Shown here: positions 34,829 through 42,974 of the stretch, piece after piece | Position numbering within the stretch: the first letter of the stretch is position 1 | How the letters are laid out: each line of letters begins with the position of its first letter | Source: Bacillus subtilis | GTDB taxonomy: Bacteria > Pseudomonadota > Alphaproteobacteria > Rhizobiales > Rhizobiaceae | NCBI GenBank assembly: GCA_021733665.1 | Contig: JAHREI010000002.1 | Location: 248,001 to 312,000 of the forward strand | DNA length: 64,000 nt | Direction of reading: 5' to 3' | Position numbers and translations under genes: made by a program | The notes under the pieces: model-generated | What the model was told of the DNA's origin: nothing | Database searches by the model: none | The model's input: only the letters and a program-made list of their open reading frames with translations

Positions 34829-36189
34829 TACGCGGCTCCTTTGCGCAGAGCAGGGCGTACAAAACGACCGGAACCCGGTTCAGCTGTCACCACACCTTCA
34901 GCCATGGCACATTCGCCGCGCACAAATGTATGGGTGATACGGAACGGCAGCTTGATGCCGTCATAAGGGCTCCAGCCGACAATATTATTGCCGCTTTCTG
35001 CCGCTTTGTAAGTGTATGGATCACGGCGTGCCAAGACGATATCGGCATCAAGACCGGCACCGAGCGCACCCTTGTTTTGACCGAGACGGAACAGATTAGC
35101 CGGATTATGTGCCAGCAGGCGGGCAGCATGGCTGAGAGAAAGCCCGCGCTCATCCAGACCTTTGAGCAGCAGGGCATAAAGCGCTTCCAGCCCCGGAACA
35201 CCGGATGCGTTTTTCAGCATGTTTTCATCGTTTTTACGATCAAGCGACCAGCTCACATGATCGGTGGAAACAATGGTCACATTACCGGCGGCCAGTTGCT
35301 GCCAGATCGCTTCACGCTCGGCGCGGTTGCGCACCGGCGGGTTGATCTTAGCGCGGCCGATCAGGCGGCTTACATCATCTTCTTCACACAAGGTCAGATA
35401 ATGGATGCAGGCTTCAACCGTTGCCGCATAGCCCCGTGCGCGATAGCCCGCAGCCAGTTCATAGCCACGACCAACGGAACAATGCACCACATGGGTGGCG
35501 CAACCGCTCATGGCGCCGATTTCATAGACTTCTGCCATCGCCAGTGTTTCGGTTACCGGCGGGCGGCTCATGCTGTGAGTCAGATAATCGGTGCGGCCGC
35601 TTTTCTCCACCTGATCGATGTAATAGCGCACCATTTCATCATTTTCATTATGAATGCCGGCAATCAGACCATGACGGGCAATGGCCAAGAAGCACTCATA
35701 AAGCATCTGCGGGGTAATGCGCGGAAAGCGCTCCGGATGGGTGCCGAAGGTTGAGAATTTGAAACCCGCCGCTCCGGCTTCAACCAGACCATCAATATGC
35801 TTGGTGCCGTCTGCCGGATGCGCTGTGGCATAAAGCGCGAAATCCACGCGCGCTTCTTGACCCGCGGTTTCCACCTTGCGGGTGAAGCGCTCCGGCGTGG
35901 CGATCAGGTCGCCGTCGTCATAAGGCATATCGACAATCGTTGTCACACCGCCTGCAGCGGCCGAGCGGGTCGACCAGATAAATTCTTCCTGATTTTTCTG
36001 GCTGCGGCTGTGTACCTGACCGTCAATGGCACCCGGCAATACCAGATAATCCGCACCGCCATGGCTTTCACCTGCAGGGGCAGTGCCCTGACCGGTCTGG
36101 ACAACGCGGCCGTCGCTGACCAGAACCCAGCCATTATCAATGATCTGATCAGGCAGAACCACTTTACCTTTGAAGACTTTATCCTGCAT
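34828..36189 (-). CDS. cyclic amidohydrolase (hydantoinase/dihydroorotase family), probable hydantoin-5-propionate hydrolase
   Basis: A 453-aa member of the dihydropyrimidinase-like amidohydrolase group. The expected metal ligands are mostly in place: carboxylated Lys candidate K144 (AAGFKFSTFG), H180 (AGIHNEND), H236 (THVVHCS) and D310 (VSTDHVSW). The first motif, usually DxHxH, reads DGQVH (D56-H60), so the first His is replaced by Gln. The context points to opening of hydantoin-5-propionate to N-carbamoylglutamate. Second gene of the operon, 66 bp after the lyase with a strong hairpin in the gap. Confidence 0.82.
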   Translation of the reverse strand: MQDKVFKGKVVLPDQIIDNGWVLVSDGRVVQTGQGTAPAGESHGGADYLVLPGAIDGQVHSRSQKNQEEFIWSTRSAAAGGVTTIVDMPYDDGDLIATPERFTRKVETAGQEARVDFALYATAHPADGTKHIDGLVEAGAAGFKFSTFGTHPERFPRITPQMLYECFLAIARHGLIAGIHNENDEMVRYYIDQVEKSGRTDYLTHSMSRPPVTETLAMAEVYEIGAMSGCATHVVHCSVGRGYELAAGYRARGYAATVEACIHYLTLCEEDDVSRLIGRAKINPPVRNRAEREAIWQQLAAGNVTIVSTDHVSWSLDRKNDENMLKNASGVPGLEALYALLLKGLDERGLSLSHAARLLAHNPANLFRLGQNKGALGAGLDADIVLARRDPYTYKAAESGNNIVGWSPYDGIKLPFRITHTFVRGECAMAEGVVTAEPGSGRFVRPALRKGAA

Positions 36190-36210
36190 TGCGGTATTTC
36201 CTCATTCTGG

Positions 36211-36239
36211 CTGCCTGCATTGTTTTGGAATGCAGGCAG
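36211..36239 (-). other. intercistronic hairpin between lyase and hydantoinase genes
   Basis: Perfect 11-bp inverted repeat CTGCCTGCATT (36211-36221) / AATGCAGGCAG (36229-36239) with a 7-base loop and no T-run on the minus strand. It could protect or process the upstream lyase mRNA rather than terminate it. Confidence 0.6.
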
Positions 36240-36255
36240 TTATGCGATTTTAAAA

Positions 36256-37938
36256 TTACTTGGTGGCTGGCTGTGTGAACGCGTGCAGCACCTGCACACC
36301 GGCTGCAAAATCCGGTGTGTAAATGCGATCCTGATCGACGAATTTGACTTGTGCACGATAGGTTTCCAGCAGCTTTGCAGATGTCTTGCCGAGCGCAACT
36401 TTACCACGCAGATCAACTGCCTGTGCTGAATGCAGCAGCTGAATGGATGACAGGCTGTACATATTGCTGAGAATGCGCTGAAGATTGTTCACAGCCAGCG
36501 GGGCATTATTGCCGGTATCTTCAATATTGCCTGCCATGGCGAAAGTGTCGAGCGAGACTGGCATGGCCAGCTGACGGTTTTCCGCATAGAGCGCAACAAG
36601 CGGCTTCTGCATGGCGCCGAAGGCATGACCTTCATTCTCAGGACCGGCAAGGAAGCGCGGAAGTTTGGTGAAATCCGGATTTTCCGTACGGATGGTCTGC
36701 ATCACAATGTTCTGCGCTAAGCGGGTGAGGGCGACATTCAGGTTTTCCACACGGGTGGCAACCGGCAGCATATCGAAATTGGCGGTCGGATAAATCGCGC
36801 CATGCACATCGCCTGCGACCTGATATTTGTGCAGCTGGTTATGACTGTCAGCCGCTTTTTCTGCAGGCTTGTCTGAAGTCACAGCGGCCGGATTATCATC
36901 GCTGGCATTGATATGGATATGCAAAGCCTCTTCGAGTGCGGCCTGCGCTTCCCATGCATTACCAAGCGCATAGGCCATCGTGCGGTAGGAGAGCGGATCC
37001 TGCAAAGCGCGGCCGTCAGACTGCTGCCAGAGATAGGAGCCATCCAGCGCGGCACGAATATCTGTTGCCGCCTTCACCATACCCGGAAACGGGCGCAGTT
37101 CGGTTGTCTCAGCCAGGAAAGGCGCGACATTGCCGTTATAACCTTCAAGCGACAGGGCAAAAACGGCTGTGGCGGCTTCCAGATAATGGCGGGTTTCTTC
37201 TGCAAGCAAAACGGCCTGACCGGCAGTCAGTGCATTGGTACTGAGAATGGAGAGGAAGTCTTTACCGACCGGCTCAATCGGTTGCAGCTCAGCCAGCTTC
37301 AGAGCTTCTGCCGCAGGCATGCGCTTGCCCTGATAATCGACGAACCATTCGCCGATCATCGCCAGACCGATATGGGAGGCGAGTGTAATATCAGCTTCAC
37401 CAACAGAGCCTTTTTCCGGCACAACCGGAATAATGTCGTGATTGAGGAAATCGCGATAGGCTTCCACCACACTCAGCTGTGTTCCGGTTTCGCCGCCGAG
37501 CATTTCATTGAGGCGGATCAGCATACCGGCACGTACTGCCTGCGCAGGCATAGCCTCACCAATACCGCCGCCATGGGCATGAAGCGAACTGGTGTTGAAG
37601 CGGCGGGAAAGTGCCAGCAATTCCTCATCCAGCGTGCGGCGGCCTTTAACCTCTTTGAAAACCGGTTTGTCCTTGTTCCAGCCCACGCCGACATTCAGCC
37701 CGTAAACGGCGGTGCCCTGCAAGGCGGCTTCCATCACCAGATCAAAACTATGGTTGACTTTTTGTGCCGCTTCCGGAGCGATTTCGACTTTTTCATTTTT
37801 GTTCGCTGCGAACTCTGCCACCTGTGCAGTGGTGAGCTTTGTGCCGTTAAGCTGCAAAGCTTGCGCATAGGCGGCAGAAGACGACAGGAGGACAAGTGTC
37901 AGAATGCTGAGTTTGGACAGGTGAGTGAGCTTTTTCAT
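36256..37938 (-). CDS. secreted MIO-less histidine ammonia-lyase homologue, probable ergothionase
   Basis: A 560-aa protein of the aromatic amino acid lyase superfamily with a signal peptide (MKKLTHLSKL, hydrophobic core, cleavage after AYA near 25). The fold is recognisable from YGLNVGVGWNKD (79-90), SLHAHGGGIGEAMPA, GSVG (177-180), ALQDPLSYRTMAYALG and ASDDNPAA. The Ala-Ser-Gly that forms the MIO electrophile in HAL/PAL is absent: GSVG is followed by EADITLASH (181-189). Ergothionase, which eliminates trimethylamine from ergothioneine, is a HAL relative that does not use MIO. Co-transcription with the four downstream enzymes supports this role. The signal peptide predicts periplasmic action. 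First gene of the operon. Confidence 0.8.
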   Translation of the reverse strand: MKKLTHLSKLSILTLVLLSSSAAYAQALQLNGTKLTTAQVAEFAANKNEKVEIAPEAAQKVNHSFDLVMEAALQGTAVYGLNVGVGWNKDKPVFKEVKGRRTLDEELLALSRRFNTSSLHAHGGGIGEAMPAQAVRAGMLIRLNEMLGGETGTQLSVVEAYRDFLNHDIIPVVPEKGSVGEADITLASHIGLAMIGEWFVDYQGKRMPAAEALKLAELQPIEPVGKDFLSILSTNALTAGQAVLLAEETRHYLEAATAVFALSLEGYNGNVAPFLAETTELRPFPGMVKAATDIRAALDGSYLWQQSDGRALQDPLSYRTMAYALGNAWEAQAALEEALHIHINASDDNPAAVTSDKPAEKAADSHNQLHKYQVAGDVHGAIYPTANFDMLPVATRVENLNVALTRLAQNIVMQTIRTENPDFTKLPRFLAGPENEGHAFGAMQKPLVALYAENRQLAMPVSLDTFAMAGNIEDTGNNAPLAVNNLQRILSNMYSLSSIQLLHSAQAVDLRGKVALGKTSAKLLETYRAQVKFVDQDRIYTPDFAAGVQVLHAFTQPATK

Positions 37939-38349
37939 ACTGGGTTCCCGTTTGCCTTTTCCCTCTGGATGAGGGTGCTTATGGATGCGGCAAATTATGG
38001 GTCAGTATAGAAATTGCTTGAAAGGCTGAAACGGCGAAAGTTGCGAAACCGGCAATAACAAAAAGCTAAATCCAGCCGGTAACAGAGCATAGTTTTCCGG
38101 ACAGTCCGGATTGTAGCCTCACGCATACCGGCTTTCATTTCTCGGGGTAATGAAAAGGACTGCGTGTAACTGAAAGGCTGGTTTTGGGAAATGAAACTCG
38201 ATATTCATTGATTGTTAAAATGACAATAAATACAGTAAAATCAAAAGCTTGTAATTGTTATTTTAAGGGTTGTGTATGGCGTTTTTATGATGAATTGTCT
38301 GCGGGTAACTGTCACATAATCTCAGGCAAATTCAGTAACGGAGTTCTAC
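37939..38349. promoter_or_regulatory. divergent promoter region of the ergothioneine-type cluster
   Basis: 411 bp between the lyase (minus) and the exported M20 hydrolase (plus), both with signal peptides. A 15-bp palindrome TCCGGACAGTCCGGA lies at 38096-38110, about 158 bp from the lyase start and 240 bp from the hydrolase start. It is a candidate operator. No other gene is convincing; short ORFs here are AT-rich and unsupported. Confidence 0.45.
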
Positions 38350-39942
38350 ATGTCTTGTACTCTCTCGTCTAAAATTGCACTCAGCCTTATGATGTCGGCC
38401 TCTTTACTCAGTCAGGCCGCAGCACAAAAATCAGAGCAGGATGTCAAAGCCTATAAGCAGCAAGTAACAGCGGGCGTGGAGAGCCGCGCCAAGCTTGCGC
38501 AGGAGATGACGGATTCAATTTTCAGCTTTGGTGAGCTGGCTTTTCAGGAAGTGGAAACCTCAAAATACATCACGGATATTCTGGAAAAGAATGGCTTTAC
38601 CATTGAGCGCGGCGTTGCCGGTCTGCCGACCGGCTGGGTGGCGCGATGGGGTTCCGGTAAGCCTGTGATTGCACTGGGCAGTGATATTGATGGTCTGCCA
38701 AAAACGTCTCAGATGCCCGGTGTTGCCTATCGCAAGCCAATGATTGAGGGCGCACCCGGTCATGGGGAAGGTCATAATTCCGGACAGGCTGTGAATGTGG
38801 TTGCAGCCTTGGCGATGAAAGACCTGATGGAGAAGGAAAAACTCTCCGGCACGCTGGTGCTCTGGCCGGGGGTGGCTGAGGAACTGCTGGGCGGCAAAGC
38901 CTATATGGTGCGTGACGGCGTGTTCAAAGATGCGGATGTGGTGATGTTCACCCATGTCGGCAATAATCTGCAAACCTCGTGGGGCGCAGCTAACGGCACG
39001 GGGATGGTCTCGGTCAAATATACATTTGGCGGCGAGTCTGCTCATTCCGCGGGTGCACCATGGCGCGGACGCAGTGCGCTTGATGGCGTAGAGCTGATGA
39101 ATATCGGCTGGAATATGAAGCGGGAGCATTTGCGGCCTGAACAGCGCTCGCATTATGTGATCCCTGACGGCGGCGATCAGCCGAATGTTGTGCCGTCTGT
39201 TGCCAGTGTCTGGTATTTTATCCGCGAGACGGATTTCGAAAATATCGCCAAGAACTTTGCGATAGCCAATACCATGTCTGAAGCAGCGGCAAAAATGTCT
39301 GACACAACAGTGGAACGGCAGATTATCGGCACTGCTGCACCGCGCCATTTCAACAAGCCTATGGCGGAGGCAGCCTATGCCAATATTCTCGAGGTTGGTC
39401 TGCCGGAATGGACAGAGGATGAAAACAGTTTTGCCAAAGCTGTGCAGAAGGCGGTGAAAGGCAAGGAAGACGGGCTGGCGACAGAACTGAAGAAATTGGC
39501 ACCACCACCGGAAAAACTGGAAAGCGGTGGCTCGGATGATATCGGCGATGTGTCATGGATTGTGCCGACAATTACGCTGAATTATCCGTCAAATATTCCG
39601 AATCTTCCGGGACATCACTGGTCAAATGCGATGTCGATGGCCACACCAATTGCTCATAAGGGCGTTGTCGCCGGATCGAAGGTAATTGCCATGACCGGCG
39701 TTGATCTTCTGACCAAGCCGGAGCTGGTATCTGCGGCACAGGACTATTTCACCAATGTGCAGCAGAAGGATCAGAAGTATCTGCCGATGCTTGGTGCGGA
39801 TGACAAGCCGCAAATTCAGCTGAATACCGAGATCATGCAGCAGTTTCGTCCGGAAATGCAGAAGCTCTATTATGATGCAGAGAAATACCCGACTTATCTT
39901 GATCAGTTGGGTGTGAAATTTCCTGAACTATCAGCTCCGTAA
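38350..39942 (+). CDS. exported M20-family amidohydrolase (AbgB-like)
   Basis: A 530-aa hydrolase with a signal peptide (cleavage near AAA|Q, 23-26). It resembles AbgB-type M20 peptidases: SDIDGLPKTSQMPG (111-124), the metal-site segment GHGEGHNSG (137-145), WPGVAEELLGGKAYM with E177-E178, SAHSAGAPWRGRSALDG (dimerization lid) and NLPGHHWSNAMSMATP. In many M20D enzymes the metal site reads HxCGH; here Glu replaces Cys (E140). Divergent from the probable ergothionase and also exported, so it may process a conjugated substrate outside the cytoplasm; the true substrate is unknown. Confidence 0.82.
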   Translation: MSCTLSSKIALSLMMSASLLSQAAAQKSEQDVKAYKQQVTAGVESRAKLAQEMTDSIFSFGELAFQEVETSKYITDILEKNGFTIERGVAGLPTGWVARWGSGKPVIALGSDIDGLPKTSQMPGVAYRKPMIEGAPGHGEGHNSGQAVNVVAALAMKDLMEKEKLSGTLVLWPGVAEELLGGKAYMVRDGVFKDADVVMFTHVGNNLQTSWGAANGTGMVSVKYTFGGESAHSAGAPWRGRSALDGVELMNIGWNMKREHLRPEQRSHYVIPDGGDQPNVVPSVASVWYFIRETDFENIAKNFAIANTMSEAAAKMSDTTVERQIIGTAAPRHFNKPMAEAAYANILEVGLPEWTEDENSFAKAVQKAVKGKEDGLATELKKLAPPPEKLESGGSDDIGDVSWIVPTITLNYPSNIPNLPGHHWSNAMSMATPIAHKGVVAGSKVIAMTGVDLLTKPELVSAAQDYFTNVQQKDQKYLPMLGADDKPQIQLNTEIMQQFRPEMQKLYYDAEKYPTYLDQLGVKFPELSAP

Positions 39943-39962
39943 TAATATGGTCGTCTGAGTAT

Positions 39963-40006
39963 AACAAAGGCGATTCAGTATTTTACCGGATTGCCTTTGT
40001 TCTTTT
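39963..40006. terminator. hairpin between the M20 hydrolase and the SufR-like regulator
   Basis: AACAAAGGC (39963-39971) pairs with GCCTTTGTT (39993-40001) across a 21-base loop, followed by CTTTT on the plus strand. It overlaps the 3' end of the convergent regulator gene. Confidence 0.6.
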
Positions 40007-40682
40007 ATTGGGTCTCAGTAATACGATAAGCGCAACGTCGTGCGCCAAGCAGAATATGTTCGCAGCGCTCGATTTTACAGCTATTGCCAAGAATGGTCTG
40101 AAAAATGTTGAGCTCTGAGCGGCAAAATTTCTGGCAGGCTGTAGCGGCAGCGCAGATAGGGCAGTGGTTTTCAATCAGCAGCCATGAGCCATCCGGCTGT
40201 TTTGACCATTCTGCCATATAGCCTTCCTGACTACGCAATCGGGACAGGCAGTCAATGCGTTGCTCAAGCGCAGACATATGCTGCATTTTTGCTTGATAAC
40301 CTGCCAGCATTTCCTGTTCGCGCAAAGTGATAATCCGGTCAGTGAGGGCAGGGTCAATGCTGTTCATATGACGCAACAGAGCCACGGTTAATTCAGCATG
40401 TGTATCAGGGAATTGATTGTTGCCTTTTTCAGTCAGGTGCCAGAGTTGCACCGGTCTGCCTGCTTTGGCTTTTTTTTCTGTGGCATAGGGTTCAATCAGC
40501 CCTTCTGTCACAGATCTTTGCAATTGCTGGCGTATGTTCTCCGCACCGGTGCCTATGATACTCGCTAAAGCAGATATTGTTTGCGGGCCGCGCGTTTTGA
40601 GAATAAACAGCAGACGTCCGGCTGTGCTTTGTTGTGCAGCGCCGGTTAATTCGTCTAAAGTGATAATGTCAGAACTTGACAT
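40005..40682 (-). CDS. SufR-like winged-helix regulator with cysteine-rich C-terminus
   Basis: A 225-aa protein from the ATG at 40680-40682, with AGGAG upstream; a TTG at 40706 extends the frame but lacks such a site. The N-terminal winged helix (about 15-85) has LLFILKTRGPQTISALASII and GRPVQLWHLTEKG. The C-terminus carries Cys at 174, 177, 183, 187, 202, 207 and 217 (NHCPICAAATACQKFC, then ILLGARRCAYR). This is the pattern of SufR-type regulators that bind an iron-sulfur cluster. It is divergent from an MFS pump, and a palindrome upstream suggests autoregulation. Confidence 0.8.
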   Translation of the reverse strand: MSSSDIITLDELTGAAQQSTAGRLLFILKTRGPQTISALASIIGTGAENIRQQLQRSVTEGLIEPYATEKKAKAGRPVQLWHLTEKGNNQFPDTHAELTVALLRHMNSIDPALTDRIITLREQEMLAGYQAKMQHMSALEQRIDCLSRLRSQEGYMAEWSKQPDGSWLLIENHCPICAAATACQKFCRSELNIFQTILGNSCKIERCEHILLGARRCAYRITETQ

Positions 40683-40703
40683 TTGATCTCCTGCTGAATA
40701 TTC

Positions 40704-40717
40704 CAAGTATCTACTTG
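40704..40717. promoter_or_regulatory. palindromic operator candidate of the SufR-like regulator
   Basis: CAAGTA-TC-TACTTG, a 6+2+6 inverted repeat 21 bp upstream of the regulator ATG in the divergent promoter shared with the MFS gene. Confidence 0.5.
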
Positions 40718-40840
40718 CTTAATTATCGGCTTTATCAGGGCTTTGCAACCCGACCGGCATAATTCGGTTAAAATTGTTGAGAAACACAGGCGCATTCCCG
40801 CCGGAACTCATGGTTTTTGATAGCTGTTCCGGAGAATAAA

Positions 40841-42265
40841 ATGTCTGACCCGGCACCACTCACCAGTCACCACAAAGTTGGTTGGGGAGATTTGTTGACT
40901 GGAAAAAATGCCATTCGTTCGCTGGCGCTCGCAGGCGGCGTCGCACTCCATGCTATTAATGTTTATATTGCAACAACTATTCTGCCGTCGGTGGTCGCGG
41001 ATATTGGCGGGCTGGATTATTATGCGTGGAACACAACACTCTTTGTAGTGGCCTCAATTATAGGCTCTACGCTGGCCGTTAAACTTCTGCGTGCCGTAGG
41101 TCCACGCAGAGCCTATGCGATTTCGGCAAGTGTCTTCGCTCTGGGTACGCTGATTTGCGCTTTGTCGCCGAGCATGCAGATTCTGTTGGTCGGTCGTTTC
41201 ATTCAGGGCTTTGGCGGCGGTTTTATGCTGGCTTTGTCCTATGCAATGATCCGCATCGTGTTTCCTGAAGCGCTGTGGCCGCGCGCTATGGCGCTGATTT
41301 CCGGTATGTGGGGTGTTGCGACATTGGTTGGCCCTGCAGTTGGCGGGATTTTTGCCGAGCTGGGTGAGTGGCGTGCGGCTTTCTGGTCGGTTGTCCCTGC
41401 AGCTCTGCTTTTCGCTGCTATGGCGCTGTTTGTACTGCCGGATGTACGTCATGAAGAAAAAGACACAGCGCGTCTGCCATTTGCGCAGCTTGCCTTACTG
41501 ACATTAGCCGTTTTTGCAGTATCGCTCGGTAGTATCAGCCATGAAGTGATCTGGAACGTAATCGGTATCAGCACGGCAATTGTTCTGATTGCTATTATGA
41601 TCCGTTTGGATGCAACCAGTAGCAAGCGCTTGTTGCCGCGTGGTTCTTTCAGCTTCAGCCAACCGCTGGGGCCTGTTATTGTAACCATGTCCTTGCTGGC
41701 TCTGACAGTCACATCAGTGGAAGTATTTATTCCGTTGTTCTTGCAGGTGCTGCATCACCAGTCGCCATTGGTTGCCGGTTATCTGGCTGCTCTTATGGGG
41801 GCAGGTTGGACGATCGGTTCGATCATGAGTTCCGGTATTAATTCGCGTCGCGTTCGTGATGTGATCATTATCGGCCCGCTGACATCTTTTGCGGGCATGG
41901 TGTTGTTACTGTTGCTTTTGCCGATTGCCAGCGGCGGTACCTATTTCGAACTGTTGCCGCTCTGCGCCGGATTTATTGCTGTGGGTTGTGGTGTTGGTAT
42001 GACATGGCCGCATTTGCTGACCCGCGTGCTTAAAGTTGCACCAGCCGATGAGAAGGATTTGGCATCAACAGCGATTACCACGGTGCAGTTGTTCTCTGCC
42101 GGACTTGGCGCAGCTATGGCCGGTATGGTCACCAGCCTTGGTGGTCTGACTGTACCGGGCGGCGTTGCCGGTACATCCAGTGCTGCATTCTGGTTATTCC
42201 TCAGCTTTGGCGTAGGGCCGTTTCTGGCATTCCTGTGTGCTTCGCGCATGGTGAAACGCTGGTAA
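40841..42265 (+). CDS. MFS transporter (DHA family)
   Basis: A 474-aa membrane protein from the ATG at 40841 with GGAG 8 bases upstream; an earlier in-frame ATG at 40817 is less likely. Motifs: INVYIATTILPSVVADIGG (helix 1), VGRFIQGFGGGFMLALSYAM, and WGVATLVGPAVGGIFAELGEWRAAF (motif C of exporters). The cargo is unknown. The divergent SufR-like regulator suggests induction by redox or iron-sulfur stress or by a drug. Confidence 0.85.
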   Translation: MSDPAPLTSHHKVGWGDLLTGKNAIRSLALAGGVALHAINVYIATTILPSVVADIGGLDYYAWNTTLFVVASIIGSTLAVKLLRAVGPRRAYAISASVFALGTLICALSPSMQILLVGRFIQGFGGGFMLALSYAMIRIVFPEALWPRAMALISGMWGVATLVGPAVGGIFAELGEWRAAFWSVVPAALLFAAMALFVLPDVRHEEKDTARLPFAQLALLTLAVFAVSLGSISHEVIWNVIGISTAIVLIAIMIRLDATSSKRLLPRGSFSFSQPLGPVIVTMSLLALTVTSVEVFIPLFLQVLHHQSPLVAGYLAALMGAGWTIGSIMSSGINSRRVRDVIIIGPLTSFAGMVLLLLLLPIASGGTYFELLPLCAGFIAVGCGVGMTWPHLLTRVLKVAPADEKDLASTAITTVQLFSAGLGAAMAGMVTSLGGLTVPGGVAGTSSAAFWLFLSFGVGPFLAFLCASRMVKRW

Positions 42266-42293
42266 AATCAGCGGCTACCAAGAAATAAGATAA

Positions 42294-42327
42294 AGCTGAC
42301 CGATTATTGGCCGGTCAGCTTTTTTTA
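42294..42327 (+). terminator. terminator of the MFS gene
   Basis: 9-bp stem AGCTGACCG (42294-42302) / CGGTCAGCT (42312-42320) with a long T-run. The right arm contains the msrQ stop codon. Confidence 0.88.
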
Positions 42328-42959
42328 TAGGCCAGATAGGGCTTGCGAATGGGGCGCCACAGAACCAGTACAATGATGATCAGCCCGTAGACCAGAGGTT
42401 CTGTCGGCCAGCTTTTCACGGACATCAGAAAGTGCAGGCTTCCGGCAAGGGCAATGATGTAAATCAACCGATGCAGGCTCTGCCACTTGTTTTTCAGTTT
42501 GCGGATTGACCATTGGTTCGAGGTCAAAGCCAGCGGGATCATCAGAATAAAAGCTACGAAGCCAATGATGATAAACCAGCGTTGTGTGACGTCTTTCACA
42601 ATTTCCGGCCAGTTCAGCCCGCGATCAAGAATGACATAAGTGGCAAAATGCATAGCGACATAATAAAAGGCCAGCAGACCGAGCGCACGGCGATAGGGCA
42701 GGAAATTGAGCCGAAACAAATCACGCAGCGGTGAGACGAGCAAAGTCAGAATTAAAAAACGCAGTGCCCAAAGCCCGAGAATATGTTCAAATTCTTTGAC
42801 CGGATTTGCGCCAAGCTGATTATTGGCTGCAAGCCAGAATGCCCAGATGGCCGGCGCGAGACCAACAACGTAAATCCCCCAGCGCAACCAGAGATTATTC
42901 GGTATTTTGACCGGTGCTTTGCGGGCAGTACGGGGCAGAACTGTGCTGTTTACTGTCAT
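42315..42959 (-). CDS. msrQ: MsrQ heme-binding membrane subunit of the MsrPQ methionine sulfoxide reductase
   Basis: A 214-aa inner-membrane cytochrome b-type protein (formerly YedZ) that passes quinol electrons to periplasmic MsrP. It has about six hydrophobic helices, with FYYVAMHFATYVILD and LHRLIYIIALAGSLHFLM supplying candidate heme His residues. It follows msrP by 15 bp on the same strand, so the pair is one operon that repairs oxidized periplasmic methionines. Confidence 0.93.
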   Translation of the reverse strand: MTVNSTVLPRTARKAPVKIPNNLWLRWGIYVVGLAPAIWAFWLAANNQLGANPVKEFEHILGLWALRFLILTLLVSPLRDLFRLNFLPYRRALGLLAFYYVAMHFATYVILDRGLNWPEIVKDVTQRWFIIIGFVAFILMIPLALTSNQWSIRKLKNKWQSLHRLIYIIALAGSLHFLMSVKSWPTEPLVYGLIIIVLVLWRPIRKPYLAYKKS

Positions 42960-42974
42960 CCGGATTGTCTCAGC

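Noticed and set aside
30770-37938. Canonical histidine utilization (hut) operon
   Set aside because: The lyase lacks the MIO triad and is secreted; hutI, hutG/hutF and hutC are absent; hydantoinase, carbamoylase and DUF917 genes do not belong to hut.
36913-38010. 365-codon plus-strand ORF opposite the lyase gene
   Set aside because: Mirror frame of the signal-peptide-bearing lyase; composition is shadow-like.
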